Shown in pieces: positions 20,101 through 26,769 of a stretch of 64,000 nucleotides of DNA; position 1 is the stretch's first letter, and each line of letters begins with the position of its first letter. The DNA comes from Haemaphysalis longicornis. Taxonomy: Eukaryota; Arthropoda; Arachnida; Ixodida; Ixodidae. Position numbers and translations under genes: made by a program. The notes below the pieces were generated by a model. It searched no databases. It saw nothing but the letters and a program-made list of their open reading frames with translations, and was not told the origin of the DNA. Where the stretch lies: contig CM023449.1 in the NCBI GenBank assembly GCA_013339765.2, forward strand, positions 36,224,353-36,288,352, given 5' to 3'.

Positions 20101-21815
20101 TAGTTCTGCGCCAATGCTTTTCGACGACGAAAACTGAAATGTGATGGTTGACTGAATCGTGAGGGAAGAGCCTGCCTCGCAGTGTATTAAAGCCGTAATG
20201 TGGGTTTTTGCGCTACGATGAGCTCACAGAAAGCTTTGGTTTACGTTTATATCACGTGCTGAACCACTCAGGAACGATTGATTTCCAGAAACGATCTATC
20301 AAAGCTTCTGCAGTGGGCTCTCGCTGTTCACCACTTTTGTGACGTCACCAACCGTAGTACCCGAATGCGTACAGAGTGGCGCCTCCTGGTTTCACGTTCC
20401 TGGCGTTTTGTGCCTGATTAGACACTTGCCAGTTGTGAGAATGGTGTATTCAGATTCTCGGCACCGTAATCCATTGATGCAGGCCAACTTGCTTCCACCC
20501 TTTAGTGCCCCTTTAAAGTGCTTTATCAACCTACAGAAGAGTTCAAACATGATTTATTTTTTATCTGTGCCATATTGGTGCCAATAACTGAAAATGTTCG
20601 TGCTGTCGATTGTACAGGCAGTAGTTTATCTCCTGATGATTCTTGTTTGCCACATCCCAATCCCAATCTGTACCAAAGTCCCTTTGTTGTAAATCCTAGT
20701 GCTGCTTTGTATCCTGAGGGCAGAGGGCAAAGAGAACTCGCCAGCTCTTTCCCAGCAGACAGGTGCAGAGGAGAAAACGGCGGGTTGCTCCAATGGCGCC
20801 CAGGACTTAAGGCTCACATGACTTTTCTCATTTGAGTAAAGGTGCACTCTCTCTCGCTCTGTGTATATGCATCTCCCACTAGAATCGCACGGGGAATCGG
20901 CAGCCAGCATGCCTAAAGATGTCAATGCGTTCAGAAGGCCACCGAATCCCACAGGTATGGTTGCGATGTTGGCACTGCCCTCATAAACATTTGCCTTTGA
21001 GCTTGACGGTTATGTGGTATGCCAACATATTCAACAGCTCGCACACTGGACACTCACAAGCCAATCCACACTTAAAGGAGCCACGAAGACAAAATAAAAG
21101 TTGAGTTTATTAGACAGACTGCTTAGTACCGATAACAATGATACCAATATCATCGCAATCTTCGAGCAAATAACGAAGATATTAAAGAAAACGTGTGAAG
21201 CAGTCGCGAGCCCCTAGCCAATTTCCCGCAACTTCTCTATGACGTCACGGAACCTTGTTTGTGCGATTGGCGGCCGCCTAACTGACCTGTCGCGATGACA
21301 CATGAGTGGATGTCTGTAATGGGGCCTCTAGTTCAATTTGACCGCATCACTTAAATGCTAACGTGAAGTTAACGCACTGAAAATTATGTTTTATTGTTGG
21401 CCCGTATGACCTCATTCTTGCCCATAACACGTCACTGTGGCGCAAAATTTGAAGTTTTTAAATACTTCTTGCTTTTTTTCGTTAAAAAAACATCTTTTGT
21501 GGCTATAATGGAGCTGAGCAAGATACCCAATCCTGGTTCTTTCAAATTAAACGAAGTTGTATTTTCTCTTCATGGCTCCTTTAACCACCACATTCCCACC
21601 AGAACAGAGTGCAGACGGAACTCATTACTTGTTCTCAAATATGATGGTGAAGTTGTCGTTGTTGCGGTTGACAAGGTGCAGGCAGTTGCCCCTGTTGGAC
21701 ATGCGGTTGTCGTCGATGGTCGTGTATGTGTCGTCGCCAGCCTCCTTGGAGTACCACTCCCCTTGTAGGGTCTGCGGTATCGAGCACCTGCCTCTTGGCC
21801 CATAGTAGCCGTGGC
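1020..21815 (-). CDS. Secreted, probably GPI-anchored DUF7042/7043/7044/7045-family protein, seven exons
   Basis: Coding exons in transcript order are 21815-21629, 17412-17351, 16758-16666, 11228-10989, 7683-7577, 3348-3207 and 1174-1020. Every junction is GT/AG with a pyrimidine-rich acceptor, and phases agree: AA|T, A|CC, T|CC, A|GT, TGG|GTG, C|AC. The joined reading is about 328 residues. It starts with a Cys-rich domain (CSIPQTLQGEWYSKE, then CYYC), which resembles DUF7044. Next comes KCPVAGKFRFD with further cysteines, then a DUF7042-like part (YRCWVYQRADLNRV, VGAFC). It ends in a hydrophobic tail (VGIVQLLLLACLRLLL) typical of a GPI signal. The family is conserved in arthropods and its biochemical role is unknown to me. 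A frame break in exon 7683-7577 is described separately. The first coding exon with the signal peptide is not in this span; a candidate lies at 37.5-37.7 kb. Domain names are recalled, not searched. Confidence 0.8.
1175..1745. other. Intron sequence without recognised content
   Basis: This is the right part of the intron between the last two exons. Short open frames occur on both strands but show no domain, splice context or repeat that I recognise. Confidence 0.4.
1746..2400. repeat. Foldback (long hairpin) MITE, copy 1
   Basis: The two halves are inverted copies over most of the length. CTCTGTGAAACT, CAATTAGTTCCCAAGATAAT and TTTTTGGAGGAACAAT on the left are matched in reverse at the right end, and CATTAAACTTTG / CAAAGTTTAATG close the loop near 2075. 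A second copy lies at 12349-13630. Transcribed in either direction, it would fold into arms of roughly 300 nt. Superfamily is not assigned. Confidence 0.7.
2423..2922 (+). mobile_element. TTAA-flanked MITE, AGGAGCCATGAAG family, copy A
   Basis: The element has perfect TTAA duplications at 2419-2422 and 2923-2926. Its terminal inverted repeats begin AGGAGCCATGAAGA and end TCTTCATGGCTCCT. Length is 500 bp. The same body occurs in the opposite orientation at 21076-21580. TTAA targeting is the hallmark of the piggyBac superfamily; no transposase is encoded. Confidence 0.85.
2934..3100 (-). repeat. tRNA-head SINE, copy a, head missing
   Basis: The body reads in reverse from the tail (CGACGCAACGCAGGCGATGA) through GGAGGGCTCCGGATTAATTT and CGCCTCCATCAGAAAAGCGG to GCCGCGGCCGGGA. 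The tRNA-like head present in copies at 23.6, 50.3 and 53.4 kb is absent. In its place is a short tandem repeat. The tail abuts the TTAA of the preceding MITE. Confidence 0.8.
3101..3200. repeat. Irregular tandem repeat of GGAGGAAGTCAAAGTA / CAAGTCAAAG
   Basis: Three GGAGGAAGTCAAAGTA units alternate with CAAGTCAAAG units. The array ends a few bases from the donor site of the exon at 3207 (GTGAGT on the minus strand). It may have grown from the truncated end of the adjoining SINE. Confidence 0.75.
3207..3348 (-). CDS. Coding exon VYQRADLNRV...EYERE of the DUF7042-family gene
   Basis: The exon opens in phase 0 after gtgcag and closes in phase 1 at C|GTGAGT. It encodes VYQRADLNRVLMSQSVGAFC followed by a Thr/Asn-rich segment and a charged end (VEYERE). 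It joins the preceding exon so that ...KYRCW runs into VYQR. This is the C-terminal half of the DUF7042-like domain. Confidence 0.85.
3540..4657 (-). mobile_element. pogo/Tigger-like DNA transposon, internally decayed
   Basis: TA duplications (3538-3539 and 4658-4659) flank 24-bp imperfect inverted repeats: CCATATTTACTTGG on the left and, reversed, CCGTATTTACTCGA on the right. The minus-strand interior carries transposase remnants. Confidence 0.85.
3640..4340 (-). pseudogene. Remnant of a pogo/Tigger transposase
   Basis: In minus-strand order the frames give a DNA-binding stretch (CRWRKQRNELFKCASKRVA then LTGPKKGRHHEVEKEV) at about 4200-4090. After a shortened middle (KLAFQQFVIKM, LGQIGNAD) comes VYFDMPVDYAVNEKGAK, VRTAGYEKQLATVMLCC and ADGRKLPPY at about 3975-3810. 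These are the CENP-B-like DNA-binding and DDE catalytic parts of pogo-type transposases. Several frameshifts, a deletion in the middle and a missing C-terminal half show it is dead. Family recognition is from memory of such motifs. Confidence 0.8.
4662..5112. other. Intergenic/intronic stretch, nothing recognised
   Basis: An open frame of 175 codons crosses this region on the plus strand, but it has no recognisable domain and runs into the neighbouring LINE tail. I treat it as chance. Confidence 0.35.
5114..5828 (-). mobile_element. 3' fragment of an RNase H-bearing LINE
   Basis: On the minus strand the fragment starts with ICWVPGHCGIPGNEAADQMA (about 5826-5767), the catalytic end of a LINE RNase H domain, and then meets stop codons. 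The 3' end shows AATAAA within CCAATAAAACCCAAC followed by an (ATC)n tail at 5114-5130. It is 5'-truncated, and a Tigger-like element begins a few bases beyond its 5' end. Confidence 0.8.
5838..7249. mobile_element. Tigger-like non-autonomous element, copy T1
   Basis: TA at 5836-5837 and 7250-7251 flanks inverted repeats CAGTGGAATCTCGGTCATAC and, reversed, CAGTGGAATATCGGTGATAC. The subterminal parts repeat ATTCGTATCA several times. The GC-rich interior, including GCAGATATT...ATGGGCGCTTTCACTA, is shared with the copy at 17500-18523. No transposase frame is recognisable. Confidence 0.85.
7577..7683 (-). CDS. Coding exon with two single-base breaks (DUF7042-like domain, first half)
   Basis: The exon lies between cag (before 7683) and TGG|GTGCGT. 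Its length fits the phases on both sides. Read straight through it gives D-R-T-T-S-stop. From 7655 onward it reads clearly as AIAFWKENLRSYLITYN then KEDAYSKYRCW. The first part reads sensibly (PDYELKC) only in another frame. One base missing near 7677 and one extra base near 7656 would explain this and leave the length unchanged. A base-calling error is likelier than a real null allele. Confidence 0.75.
7861..8616 (-). mobile_element. Tigger-like relic, copy T4
   Basis: TA dinucleotides at 7859-7860 and 8617-8618 bracket diverged ends: CAGGAGTACTAATAAG on the left and, reversed, CAGTAGAATTTCGCTACTAG on the right, followed on each side by repeated (A)GACAC motifs. The minus strand holds a short acidic segment (ENCPEDEARPSS) such as occurs near the C-terminus of Tigger transposases. 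The left end is less certain than the right. Confidence 0.55.
8998..10883 (-). repeat. tRNA-head SINE, copy e, split by a TTAA element
   Basis: The tail half is at 8998-9060 (GTGCCATAGTG, CAGATTAATTTTGACCAC). The head half is at 10752-10883 (TGTGCACCGAAATATC, CGCCTTCATCTGAAAAG, then a decayed tRNA-like head CGCCTTAGACATTGAGGC). In intact copies these halves are joined at CTTTAACGTGCACCG. The 1684-bp insert at 9064-10747 separates them exactly at TTAA. Confidence 0.8.
9064..10747 (+). mobile_element. TTAA-flanked piggyBac-like element inserted in a SINE
   Basis: TTAA occurs at 9060-9063 and 10748-10751. Terminal inverted repeats are CTCTCTCGTTACCGCG and, reversed, CTCTCCGTTACTGCGG. The interior has short acidic frames (GTNSESEDDFQSSG near 9362; SSDEES near 9780) and a basic HLIPAGKATTATRK near 10050. 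These recall the acidic N-terminus and C-terminal part of piggyBac transposases but are too broken to name a gene. Confidence 0.8.
10989..11228 (-). CDS. Coding exon MEPVSIKCPVAGKFRF...VDIY of the DUF7042-family gene
   Basis: The 240-nt exon is bounded by cactttgcag and A|GTGAGT. It encodes a Cys-rich domain: SIKCPVAGKFRFDQSGDIPF, then VYCKENISDFSVCDKDQ, then ANYCISVDYYGRPVDIY. The spaced cysteines suggest disulfides in an extracellular domain. This is the central domain (DUF7043/7045-like) of the secreted protein. Confidence 0.9.
11424..11745. repeat. Satellite-like array of self-complementary ACTCATGAGT / ACTCGTGAGT units
   Basis: About 320 bp consist of near-tandem copies of the palindromic decamer ACTCATGAGT and its ACTCGTGAGT variant, often overlapping as GAGTACTC. 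The right half is most regular. The array starts about 200 bp from the acceptor of the exon at 11228. Confidence 0.85.
11746..12348. other. Unassigned intron stretch, possible solo LTR
   Basis: The part from TGTCAGGGGACC (about 11741) through AATAAACAACTG (about 11947) to GTGTTCTCA has the TG...CA shape and internal poly(A) signal of a retroelement LTR. I found no flanking duplication and no internal coding region, so this remains a guess. Confidence 0.2.
12349..13630. repeat. Foldback MITE, copy 2, interrupted by a TTAA element
   Basis: It matches the hairpin repeat at 1746-2400 from GGGGGGACACTGCTC onward. The copy is interrupted at TTAA by the element at 12368-13074 and resumes at 13079. 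Its right arm ends early near 13630. Confidence 0.75.
12368..13074. mobile_element. TTAA-flanked MITE, AGGCCAACTGCACTC family
   Basis: TTAA duplications at 12364-12367 and 13075-13078 flank inverted repeats AGGCCAACTGCACTCAAA and, reversed, AGGCCAACTGCACTCAAAAT. The 707-bp interior has no transposase. The uninterrupted counterpart of the site is in the foldback copy at 1746-2400 (GCTCTTAAGACAG). Confidence 0.85.
13631..15549. other. Long stretch without recognised features
   Basis: The first 400 bp are GC-rich and the remainder is AT-rich. Short open frames exist but have no domain, splice signals or repeat matches in this window. Confidence 0.4.
15560..15815 (+). repeat. Dispersed repeat, copy 1 (second copy at 58205-58445)
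   Basis: The stretch from CCTTTCGTTGCAAATGTCG through AAGACGATAGTC, CATGCTGTTCCT and TTCCACTGCT matches the reverse strand at 58.2-58.4 kb. Translated frames of the two copies also agree (SLQM, SPHAVPVPSRSSQ against SHAVPLPSRSSQ), which may just reflect nucleotide similarity. Origin unknown. Confidence 0.65.
15858..16190 (+). repeat. Ruka-type tRNA-derived SINE with an inverted partial partner
   Basis: A tRNA-like head lies at 15970-16042. It is followed by the tick SINE body (GACGAATTTTTCTTCAACTG ... CTTCCTCCACCTTGGGGATT) ending about 16190. An inverted copy of the last 70 bases (GTGGATGTCAAACTTTCCTT onward) lies at 15862-15932. An additional inverted pair, 15804-15838 and 15938-15971, encloses it. 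The name Ruka is recalled from the tick SINE literature and not checked. Confidence 0.7.
15970..16042 (+). ncRNA. tRNA-like cloverleaf of the Ruka-type SINE
   Basis: The acceptor arms TCCTGGT / ACCAGGA pair perfectly. The D arm (GCTC..GAGC), the anticodon stem (CTGCT/AGCAG) and the T arm (CCGGG TTCGAAT CCTGG) are all present. The loop CCGGTTA would put GGT at the anticodon but has C instead of the normal U at position 33, so I read it as the pol III promoter of the SINE and not as a working tRNA gene. Confidence 0.7.
16415..16632 (-). repeat. Dispersed repeat with (CAGA)n core, copy 1
   Basis: This matches the opposite strand of 57510-57762: the flanks AAGAAAGACTAT, GAAATTTCTGTGTTTAAGTA, TCTTGTTCTTGTTC and TTTTCTGCCT all recur. 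The centre holds a short CAGA/CTGT microsatellite. Class unknown; it may be a LINE 3' end. Confidence 0.65.
16666..16758 (-). CDS. Coding exon GCVNLNDNEMPDIK... of the DUF7042-family gene
   Basis: The acceptor is ttctctttgcag and the donor is T|GTGAGT. The exon encodes GCVNLNDNEMPDIKTVCRTL then DVNQELITLF. Entry and exit are both phase 1. It lies 34 bp from the dispersed repeat on its 3' side. Confidence 0.85.
17148..17191. repeat. (ATT)n microsatellite
   Basis: About 14 uninterrupted ATT units are directly visible in the intron between two coding exons. Confidence 0.95.
17351..17412 (-). CDS. Short coding exon DCYYCVRIFVRTLNVLEKIE
   Basis: The 62-nt exon lies between tttctttcag and A|GTGAGT. 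It encodes D-C-Y-Y-C-V-R-I-F and so on. The CxxC and the following R(T/x)xNVL are typical of the end of the N-terminal DUF7044-like domain. It joins the upstream exon through an Asn codon (AA|T). Confidence 0.88.
17500..18523. mobile_element. Tigger-like non-autonomous element, copy T2
   Basis: The ends CAGTAGAATCTCGATGATAC are perfectly inverted at both sides, with TA on the right (18524-18525) and TAT on the left. It shares its interior with T1. Relative to T1 it carries a short extra segment at 18154-18170 that matches half of the palindrome at 39.9 kb. Confidence 0.85.
18526..19166. other. Intron stretch, nothing recognised
   Basis: AT-rich sequence with poly-T and poly-G tracts near 18970-19015. 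No repeat ends or coding exons seen. Confidence 0.4.
19171..20512. mobile_element. TTAA-flanked element, AG(C/G)G(A/G)CACTAAA ends
   Basis: TTAA at 19167-19170 and 20513-20516 flanks short inverted repeats: AGCGACACTAAAAGG on the left and, reversed, AGGGGCACTAAAGGG on the right. The 1342-bp interior shows no transposase. No empty site is available in this window, so the boundaries rest on TTAA and the inverted ends alone. Confidence 0.7.
21076..21580 (-). mobile_element. TTAA-flanked MITE, AGGAGCCATGAAG family, copy B
   Basis: TTAA at 21072-21075 and 21581-21584. The ends are AGGAGCCACGAAGACAAAAT and its inverse. It is 505 bp, in reverse orientation to the copy at 2423-2922, with a matching interior (GGCGGCCGCCTAACTGACCT). 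It ends 48 bp from the donor of the exon at 21629. Confidence 0.85.
21629..21815 (-). CDS. Coding exon HGYYGPRGRCSIPQ... (N-terminal mature domain)
   Basis: The acceptor is ttctcgttgttgcag and the donor is AA|GTAATG. After a split Gly/Ser codon it encodes HGYYGPRGRCSIPQ, then TLQGEWYSKEAGDD, a Thr/Asp/Asn-rich part (IDDNRMSNRGNC) and NFTIIFEN. The C-x(2)-P-x(2)-L/W-x-G-x-W start is typical of DUF7044. It carries an N-glycosylation motif (NFT). The incoming phase is 1, so an upstream exon must supply the start and signal peptide. Confidence 0.85.
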
Positions 21816-21889
21816 CTGCAACAACGAGAACCACGCTCGCATGAGAGAAGACCTCTACTGGGAAGAGAGGGAGTCAAGATCAATGAGGG

Positions 21890-22960
21890 AATGGCAATCT
21901 ACGTCCCTTTAATGTACTCCTGACTGCACTGGACAAACAGAGTAGAACCGTAGGCCTGAAAATTAATATGCAGAAAACTAATGATCAATAACCTCGGGAC
22001 ACCACAGCAGTTTGAGATAGGCGGCGAGGCAGTGGAAGTGGTAAGCGAATATATCTACTTAGGCCAAGTTGTGACCCCGGATACCAACCATGAGGCAGAG
22101 ATAATCAGAAGGATCATAATGGGTTGAGTGCATTCGGCAGGCATTCTCAGATAATGAACGCAGCCTACCATTCTCCCTGAAAAAGAAAGTGTATGACAGC
22201 TGCATCTTACTGGTACTCACCTACGGGGCAGAAACTTGGAGGCTCACTAAGAGGGTTCAACTTAAATTAAGGATGACTCAGTGAGCAATGGAGCGGAAGA
22301 TGATGGGTGTAACATTAAGGAGCGGAATGGGTCAGGGAACAAGCGCGTGTTAAGGACATACTAGTAGAAATTAAGAAGAGGAAATGTACGTGGGTAGGGC
22401 ATGTAATGTAAAGGCAAGATAACCGCTGGTCGTTAAGGGTAACAGAGTGGATCCCTACACTCGATTACAACTCAAGAACGGCACCACCTCATGTAGTGTA
22501 TCACTCCGCCAAAGCGCCGGACCCGTGACGTCAGTGCGCGTGCGTTTTGAAAGGGGTTTGCTATGAATGCGTGATATCGTCTGCCTTGTCTCACGCAGTT
22601 TGTTTGTCGGCACTGGAGTCGTTTATAAGCATATTAAGTCCAAAAAATTACGGGAACGGCTCACGCCATGTTCAAAATATTCCCAGTAACGCCCTACTTG
22701 CGCCGCGTGGAGAAACATCCGGCTACGGTGATAAGGCACAGCGGCAACTTCCGGTGCCGTTCTTAAGTTGTCACAGAGTATAGAGAAGGCAAGCGTGGCA
22801 GGGGGCAGCAGAAAGTGAGATATGGGCAGACGAGATCAAGAAGTTTGCGGGGATAGATTGGTAGCAGTTACCACAGGACCGGGATAATTGGAGATTAATT
22901 GGAGAGGCCTTTGCCCTGCAGTGGGCGTAGATAGGCTGGTGGTGATGATGATGATGATGA
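21890..22960 (+). mobile_element. 3' end of an RTE-type LINE, split by a MITE
   Basis: Frames spell QQFEIGGEAVEVVSEYIYLG, then VYDSCILLVLTYGAETWRLT, the MITE at 22458-22778, then sequence coding for a DRDNW-like end and ALQWA before the tail. The element ends in (GATGAT)n at 22943-22960. These are the last reverse-transcriptase motifs and tail of RTE-clade LINEs. It is 5'-truncated and frameshifted. Confidence 0.8.
22458..22778 (+). mobile_element. TA-flanked MITE, TACAACTCAAGAACGGCAC ends, copy 1
   Basis: The ends are TACAACTCAAGAACGGCAC and GTGCCGTTCTTAAGTTGT, inverted and close to TA on both sides. It is over 95% identical by eye to the element at 29965-30283. It interrupts the RTE LINE in its 3' part. 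The TA duplication points to a Tc1/mariner-type origin. Confidence 0.85.
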
Positions 22961-22984
22961 ACGCAGTAGCGAAGGTGTGCCAAC

Positions 22985-23616
22985 TGTGTGCATGTGTTGT
23001 GGAAAGGGGTCTAGCTGTGCGTCGTCTCCTACGGCTCCTCCCACTTCGCCGCGTGCGCTCTTGCACGAAAGCACTGCAGCCACGGTGCTCTGTTAAAGTA
23101 TTCAAACTGAGGTATCGAGGCAGTGATGAAAGATGCACCCAAAAATTTAAAACATTTTGTAATTTATCGTTAAACAAATCTGAAGCATGGATTTAACTAA
23201 ATCAACATTATTTGTCCCAAGATTTTTTTTCTTTGCCAGGATAAAAGTGCTCAAAGTGAACCTCCGCAATGAAAATTATCCTCCAGACGAGGAATTCCCA
23301 TTTAAAATTCTCTGTGTGCAGCAATGCGTGCTATGATAGCTATGTTGACCCGCGTTTTGCTACTGCACCGTGGCTAGACTGTGTACTTTCGCAGTATGAG
23401 GTGAAGTGGGAGGAACTGTAGCAGACGACACACAGCTATCTGCGCATCTGGCTCTGACTGCGCATGTGACGCACAATTTCTCCCGGCGACCTGTCATGGC
23501 GCTACGCAAAACGCGGCCGCTACGTGCTTCCGTTAGTTACCCCTAGCAGTGGCCGTGCCTGTACATGGTGAGGAGGGGTTTCACATGGTAAAGGGTGATA
23601 GGAGTTGCTCAGATAC
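22985..23616. other. No recognised features
   Basis: Mixed-composition sequence between the RTE tail and the SINE. No motif, repeat end or splice-bounded frame was seen. Confidence 0.4.
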
Positions 23617-23629
23617 CAGGGGTGAAACA

Positions 23630-23868
23630 TTTGATTGATTGTAGGGTTTAACGCGCCGACGCAACGCAGGCGATGAGGCGTGCCGTAGTGGAGGGCTCCG
23701 GATTAATTTTTACCACCTGGGGATCCTTTACGTGCGCCGAAGTGTCGTACACACGGGCGTTTTTGCTTTTCGCCTCCATCAGAAAAGCGGCCGCCGCGGC
23801 CGGGAATCGAACCCGCGGCGTCGTGCTCAGCACCGCAATGCCTTAGCCACTGAGCCACAGCGGCGGGT
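23630..23868 (-). repeat. tRNA-head SINE, copy b, with 13-bp target duplication
   Basis: The duplication CAGGGGTGAAACA is perfect at 23617-23629 and 23869-23881. On the minus strand the head reads CGCTGTGGCTCAGTGGCTAA ... GGTTCGATTCCCGGCCGCGG, a tRNA-like A/B-box pair. The tail is (CAAT)n. This is clean evidence of retroposition. Confidence 0.92.
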
Positions 23869-23881
23869 CAGGGGTGAAACA

Positions 23882-25610
23882 GGGTACATGGGTTTGGGAG
23901 CAGTCCTGGGAGCCGGTAAAAGAGCTTTCAGTAGCAGGAAGGAGCAGCCAGAAAGTCTGTTTGGCAGCGGGCTAGCACAGGCTGCTGTTCCAGCCACCTG
24001 CCAATTAAGTTTAATCAATTTATCAACTATATTAGGTGTTATATTATGCACTAAAAGCTACTCCAAACTAGGAACGCAGTTGTTCAATACCGGGAAATTT
24101 ACAATATGCAGAGTTTGCTACTTTCGCCACCAGCGGGTGCGCAGCGTTATCACAGTTCAAAGAGTCAAGCACGTAGTCGAAGGGGATCAGATAATGGGCC
24201 TTGCTTCGTGTCCGGTACATGGCAGTGCTAAACGAACTCACGGCGGCATTGTGTAAAAGGAGGCGCTTGCTTGCATTTTTTTCTGTGGAACAGCAGTTTC
24301 AGTGCGTACGAAGCGGAATGTATCTTTGTCTTTGCCCGTCACGAAGTTGAGAGAGCCGACGAACGTACGGCGTCGATTACGTATTGAGAGCTTGTTAGAA
24401 TGTATAATTAGTTTTCTGGCCCACACTCAACACAAGCAAAGCTAACCTCAAAGTCCACACGCTAAAATGAGTCACTATTTCACAACCAAGGCGAACCGAA
24501 TTAGAAAGCGAGGGCAAAGCGTCCAATACCCCTTTTGTTCAATACATGCAGCTACGCTTGTCAAAAATTTTCGGCTGAATGTAAGTTCACTTCCAATAAA
24601 CTGCAACTTTTCATGCGAATCTGTTTGCAATGCGACACTAAAAAAATATTTCACGCACTTTCGGTCATTTTCCATAGATTGTGGCGCAGCGGCTGGCACC
24701 CTCAAACAAAACCGTGCAAATGCGACACAAATCAATCCAAAGTGAAGACGAGTGATGCGGCCTTACAGCTAAGCAAAATCCAACTTCCACAGTCGCTCAT
24801 AGCTCTGACGAAACCGAAACCATAACTGCATTGAAACCGAAGACACGATGCTTCAGCCCAGTTATGGTGCACAGGGCATCATGGCGGTCATATCTCGCTG
24901 CTCGATTCGGGCTCTGCAGCGCAGGTCGGCGCTGATAAACAAGTTTGGCGCAGGATGGCACAGGCAAACAAGTTTGGCACTCAATGGCGCAAAAGGCGCA
25001 GCTGTTCCACCCCCGAGATACACGACGCGTAAACTGCGCAACAAATGCTTGCGTTGAGATATGTTAATTTGGTTAATTTTAAATAATAAATTGCAAGGTA
25101 GCCATTTCTACAAGCAGGTGCACTAGATGAAACCAACAATGGGCTAATAGTGGCGTAAATCCATTCTTGTAGCTACTGGGTATTCACTGGGGTCCATTTT
25201 CATTCTGACTGGGCAACGCCCCGTTTCACGGCCGAAGTCAGTGAGAGGCTCCTCCGACCTCCCAGTCTCACTGCTTGTCCCGGTCACTTGCGACAATTTA
25301 AGGCGTGAAGCCTTTTTATAACGATAATGATCACAACCTTGCCACTAAATGGTTTCACTGACATGGCTTAACACCTCATCATTACTGAAAATGACACCGA
25401 CCTGGCCCAGTACGTTGTTTTTGTGCTTGTAGTGATGTAGAACTGAAAGACTCGATGAACATAAAAGTCCTGATTTTAGCACTGCAGTTTTGAGGAGAGA
25501 GAGCTACTAACGTTAACTCACTGATCCATCTAAACTTACGTGCAACTCAAGGCGTTTTTTAAAAACCTCTTTTTTACTTTCAGACTGAACCATTTTTATT
25601 GGTGTTAATG
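23882..25610. other. Long stretch without recognised features
   Basis: Short frames only; no transposon ends or coding exons were recognised. Confidence 0.35.
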
Positions 25611-25616
25611 ATAATA

Positions 25617-26156
25617 CAGTCGAGTCCACTTATAACGATACCGTTTATAACAATATATCGGATATAACGATGAACAGCTATGGCACCGTCAACTTTTGTA
25701 TTCTTTCTATGGTAAAATAAACCGATTACAATGCTTCAGTGCCACGATATCGGATATAATGATCGAATCCGGTGATATTACGCACCAAAAGTGCAACAGT
25801 GACAACTCTAATGATGCGGTTGCACAGCCTACTCAGGTAGTGTCTTCGTAGGAGGCCCAATGAGTGACACAGTCCCTCGAGGACTTTGTTTCCGCCAAGG
25901 ACATTTACCTCAGCTAGGTGAAGCACCTATAGATGCTCTTGGAAAAGATTTGCGCTAGTTTCACACGCGGCAAACAAAGGTGACCGACTGTGGCTTCTTT
26001 TCCGCAAATCAGTAGTAGTACGACCTTGCTGGCATGCGAATAAAATGTTTTGAGCACTGTTCAGTCTTTTTATTGCGCAACCCTCTTATAACAATTATCG
26101 GTTATAGCGATGGGATTTCCTTGGCACTTGGATATTGCTATAAGTGGACTAGACTG
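25617..26156. mobile_element. Tigger-like MITE, CAGTC(G/T)AGTCCACTTATA ends
   Basis: TA at 25615-25616 and 26157-26158 flanks inverted ends CAGTCGAGTCCACTTATAAC and, reversed, CAGTCTAGTCCACTTATAGC. Subterminal TATAACGAT motifs repeat. Length is 540 bp, and no transposase is present. Confidence 0.88.
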
Positions 26157-26427
26157 TATTATGGGGGATAATTGGGGCTAGAGATTGATATCTCACTCCT
26201 GCGGTCACCTTGCGCGCTTTTGGGAAATTGTACTGCGCGTGATTATGCCTTTATTTTAAGTAATCTGCGACGACGGATGGCCTGCTATTAGTTTCCTTTG
26301 AAAAAAAGAACTTCGGAAAAAAATAAATAATTTTTTCTTAGAGAAAATTAAGCTATCAAAACTTCCCCCTCACGCAACTAATTCCAATAACGACGTCATT
26401 CTGAGAAAAGTGTACAGCAACGTGAGA

Positions 26428-26766
26428 ATGAACGAGCCGCTGGTGGCAACGCGCAAGAAGACAGGTACGTTAGAAAACAAAAAAAAAAACATAAAGTAAA
26501 TAGCATTCCTTACGCGTTCAGTAAATGAGTCACGCGGAATTGATGACTCAACAGACAACGTGAATTGACTTGAACAAAAATTAAACGAGTACAAAATTAC
26601 AATGTCAGCAAATCTGAAGCGAGTAGTGAAACAACTAAAAACGGCACAAACGACTTGGAAATCGGCGAAACAAGACGGGCGCGCGGTCGTGAACCAAACG
26701 ACGGACGTTGACAGTTCAGAAGTAGCGCACTTCTATGAATTTTTTTTTCCGATATGTAGCACATAG
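26428..26766 (+). CDS. Possible small two-exon gene, unrecognised
   Basis: ATG at 26428 opens MNEPLVATRKKT up to a strong donor (ACAG|GTACGT at 26465). A 144-nt intron ends in caatgtcag, and the frame continues from 26609 as NLKRVVKQLKTAQTTWKSAK, QDGRAVVNQTTDVDSSEVAH to TAG at 26764. Phases agree and the product would be about 64 residues, basic and probably helical. The frame is open for 13 codons before the ATG. I do not recognise a family, and the poly-T before the stop is unusual for coding sequence. It could be chance or part of a larger gene. Confidence 0.2.
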
Positions 26767-26769
26767 ATT

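Noticed and set aside
22771..22983. His-rich frames near the GATGAT tail
   Set aside because: They arise from the simple-sequence tail of the RTE LINE.
23648..23833. Frame with AAAFLMEAKSKNARVYDTS, also found at 2947-3132 and on SINE copies c and d
   Set aside because: It is the SINE body read as protein. It recurs wherever the SINE lies and has no host-gene context.
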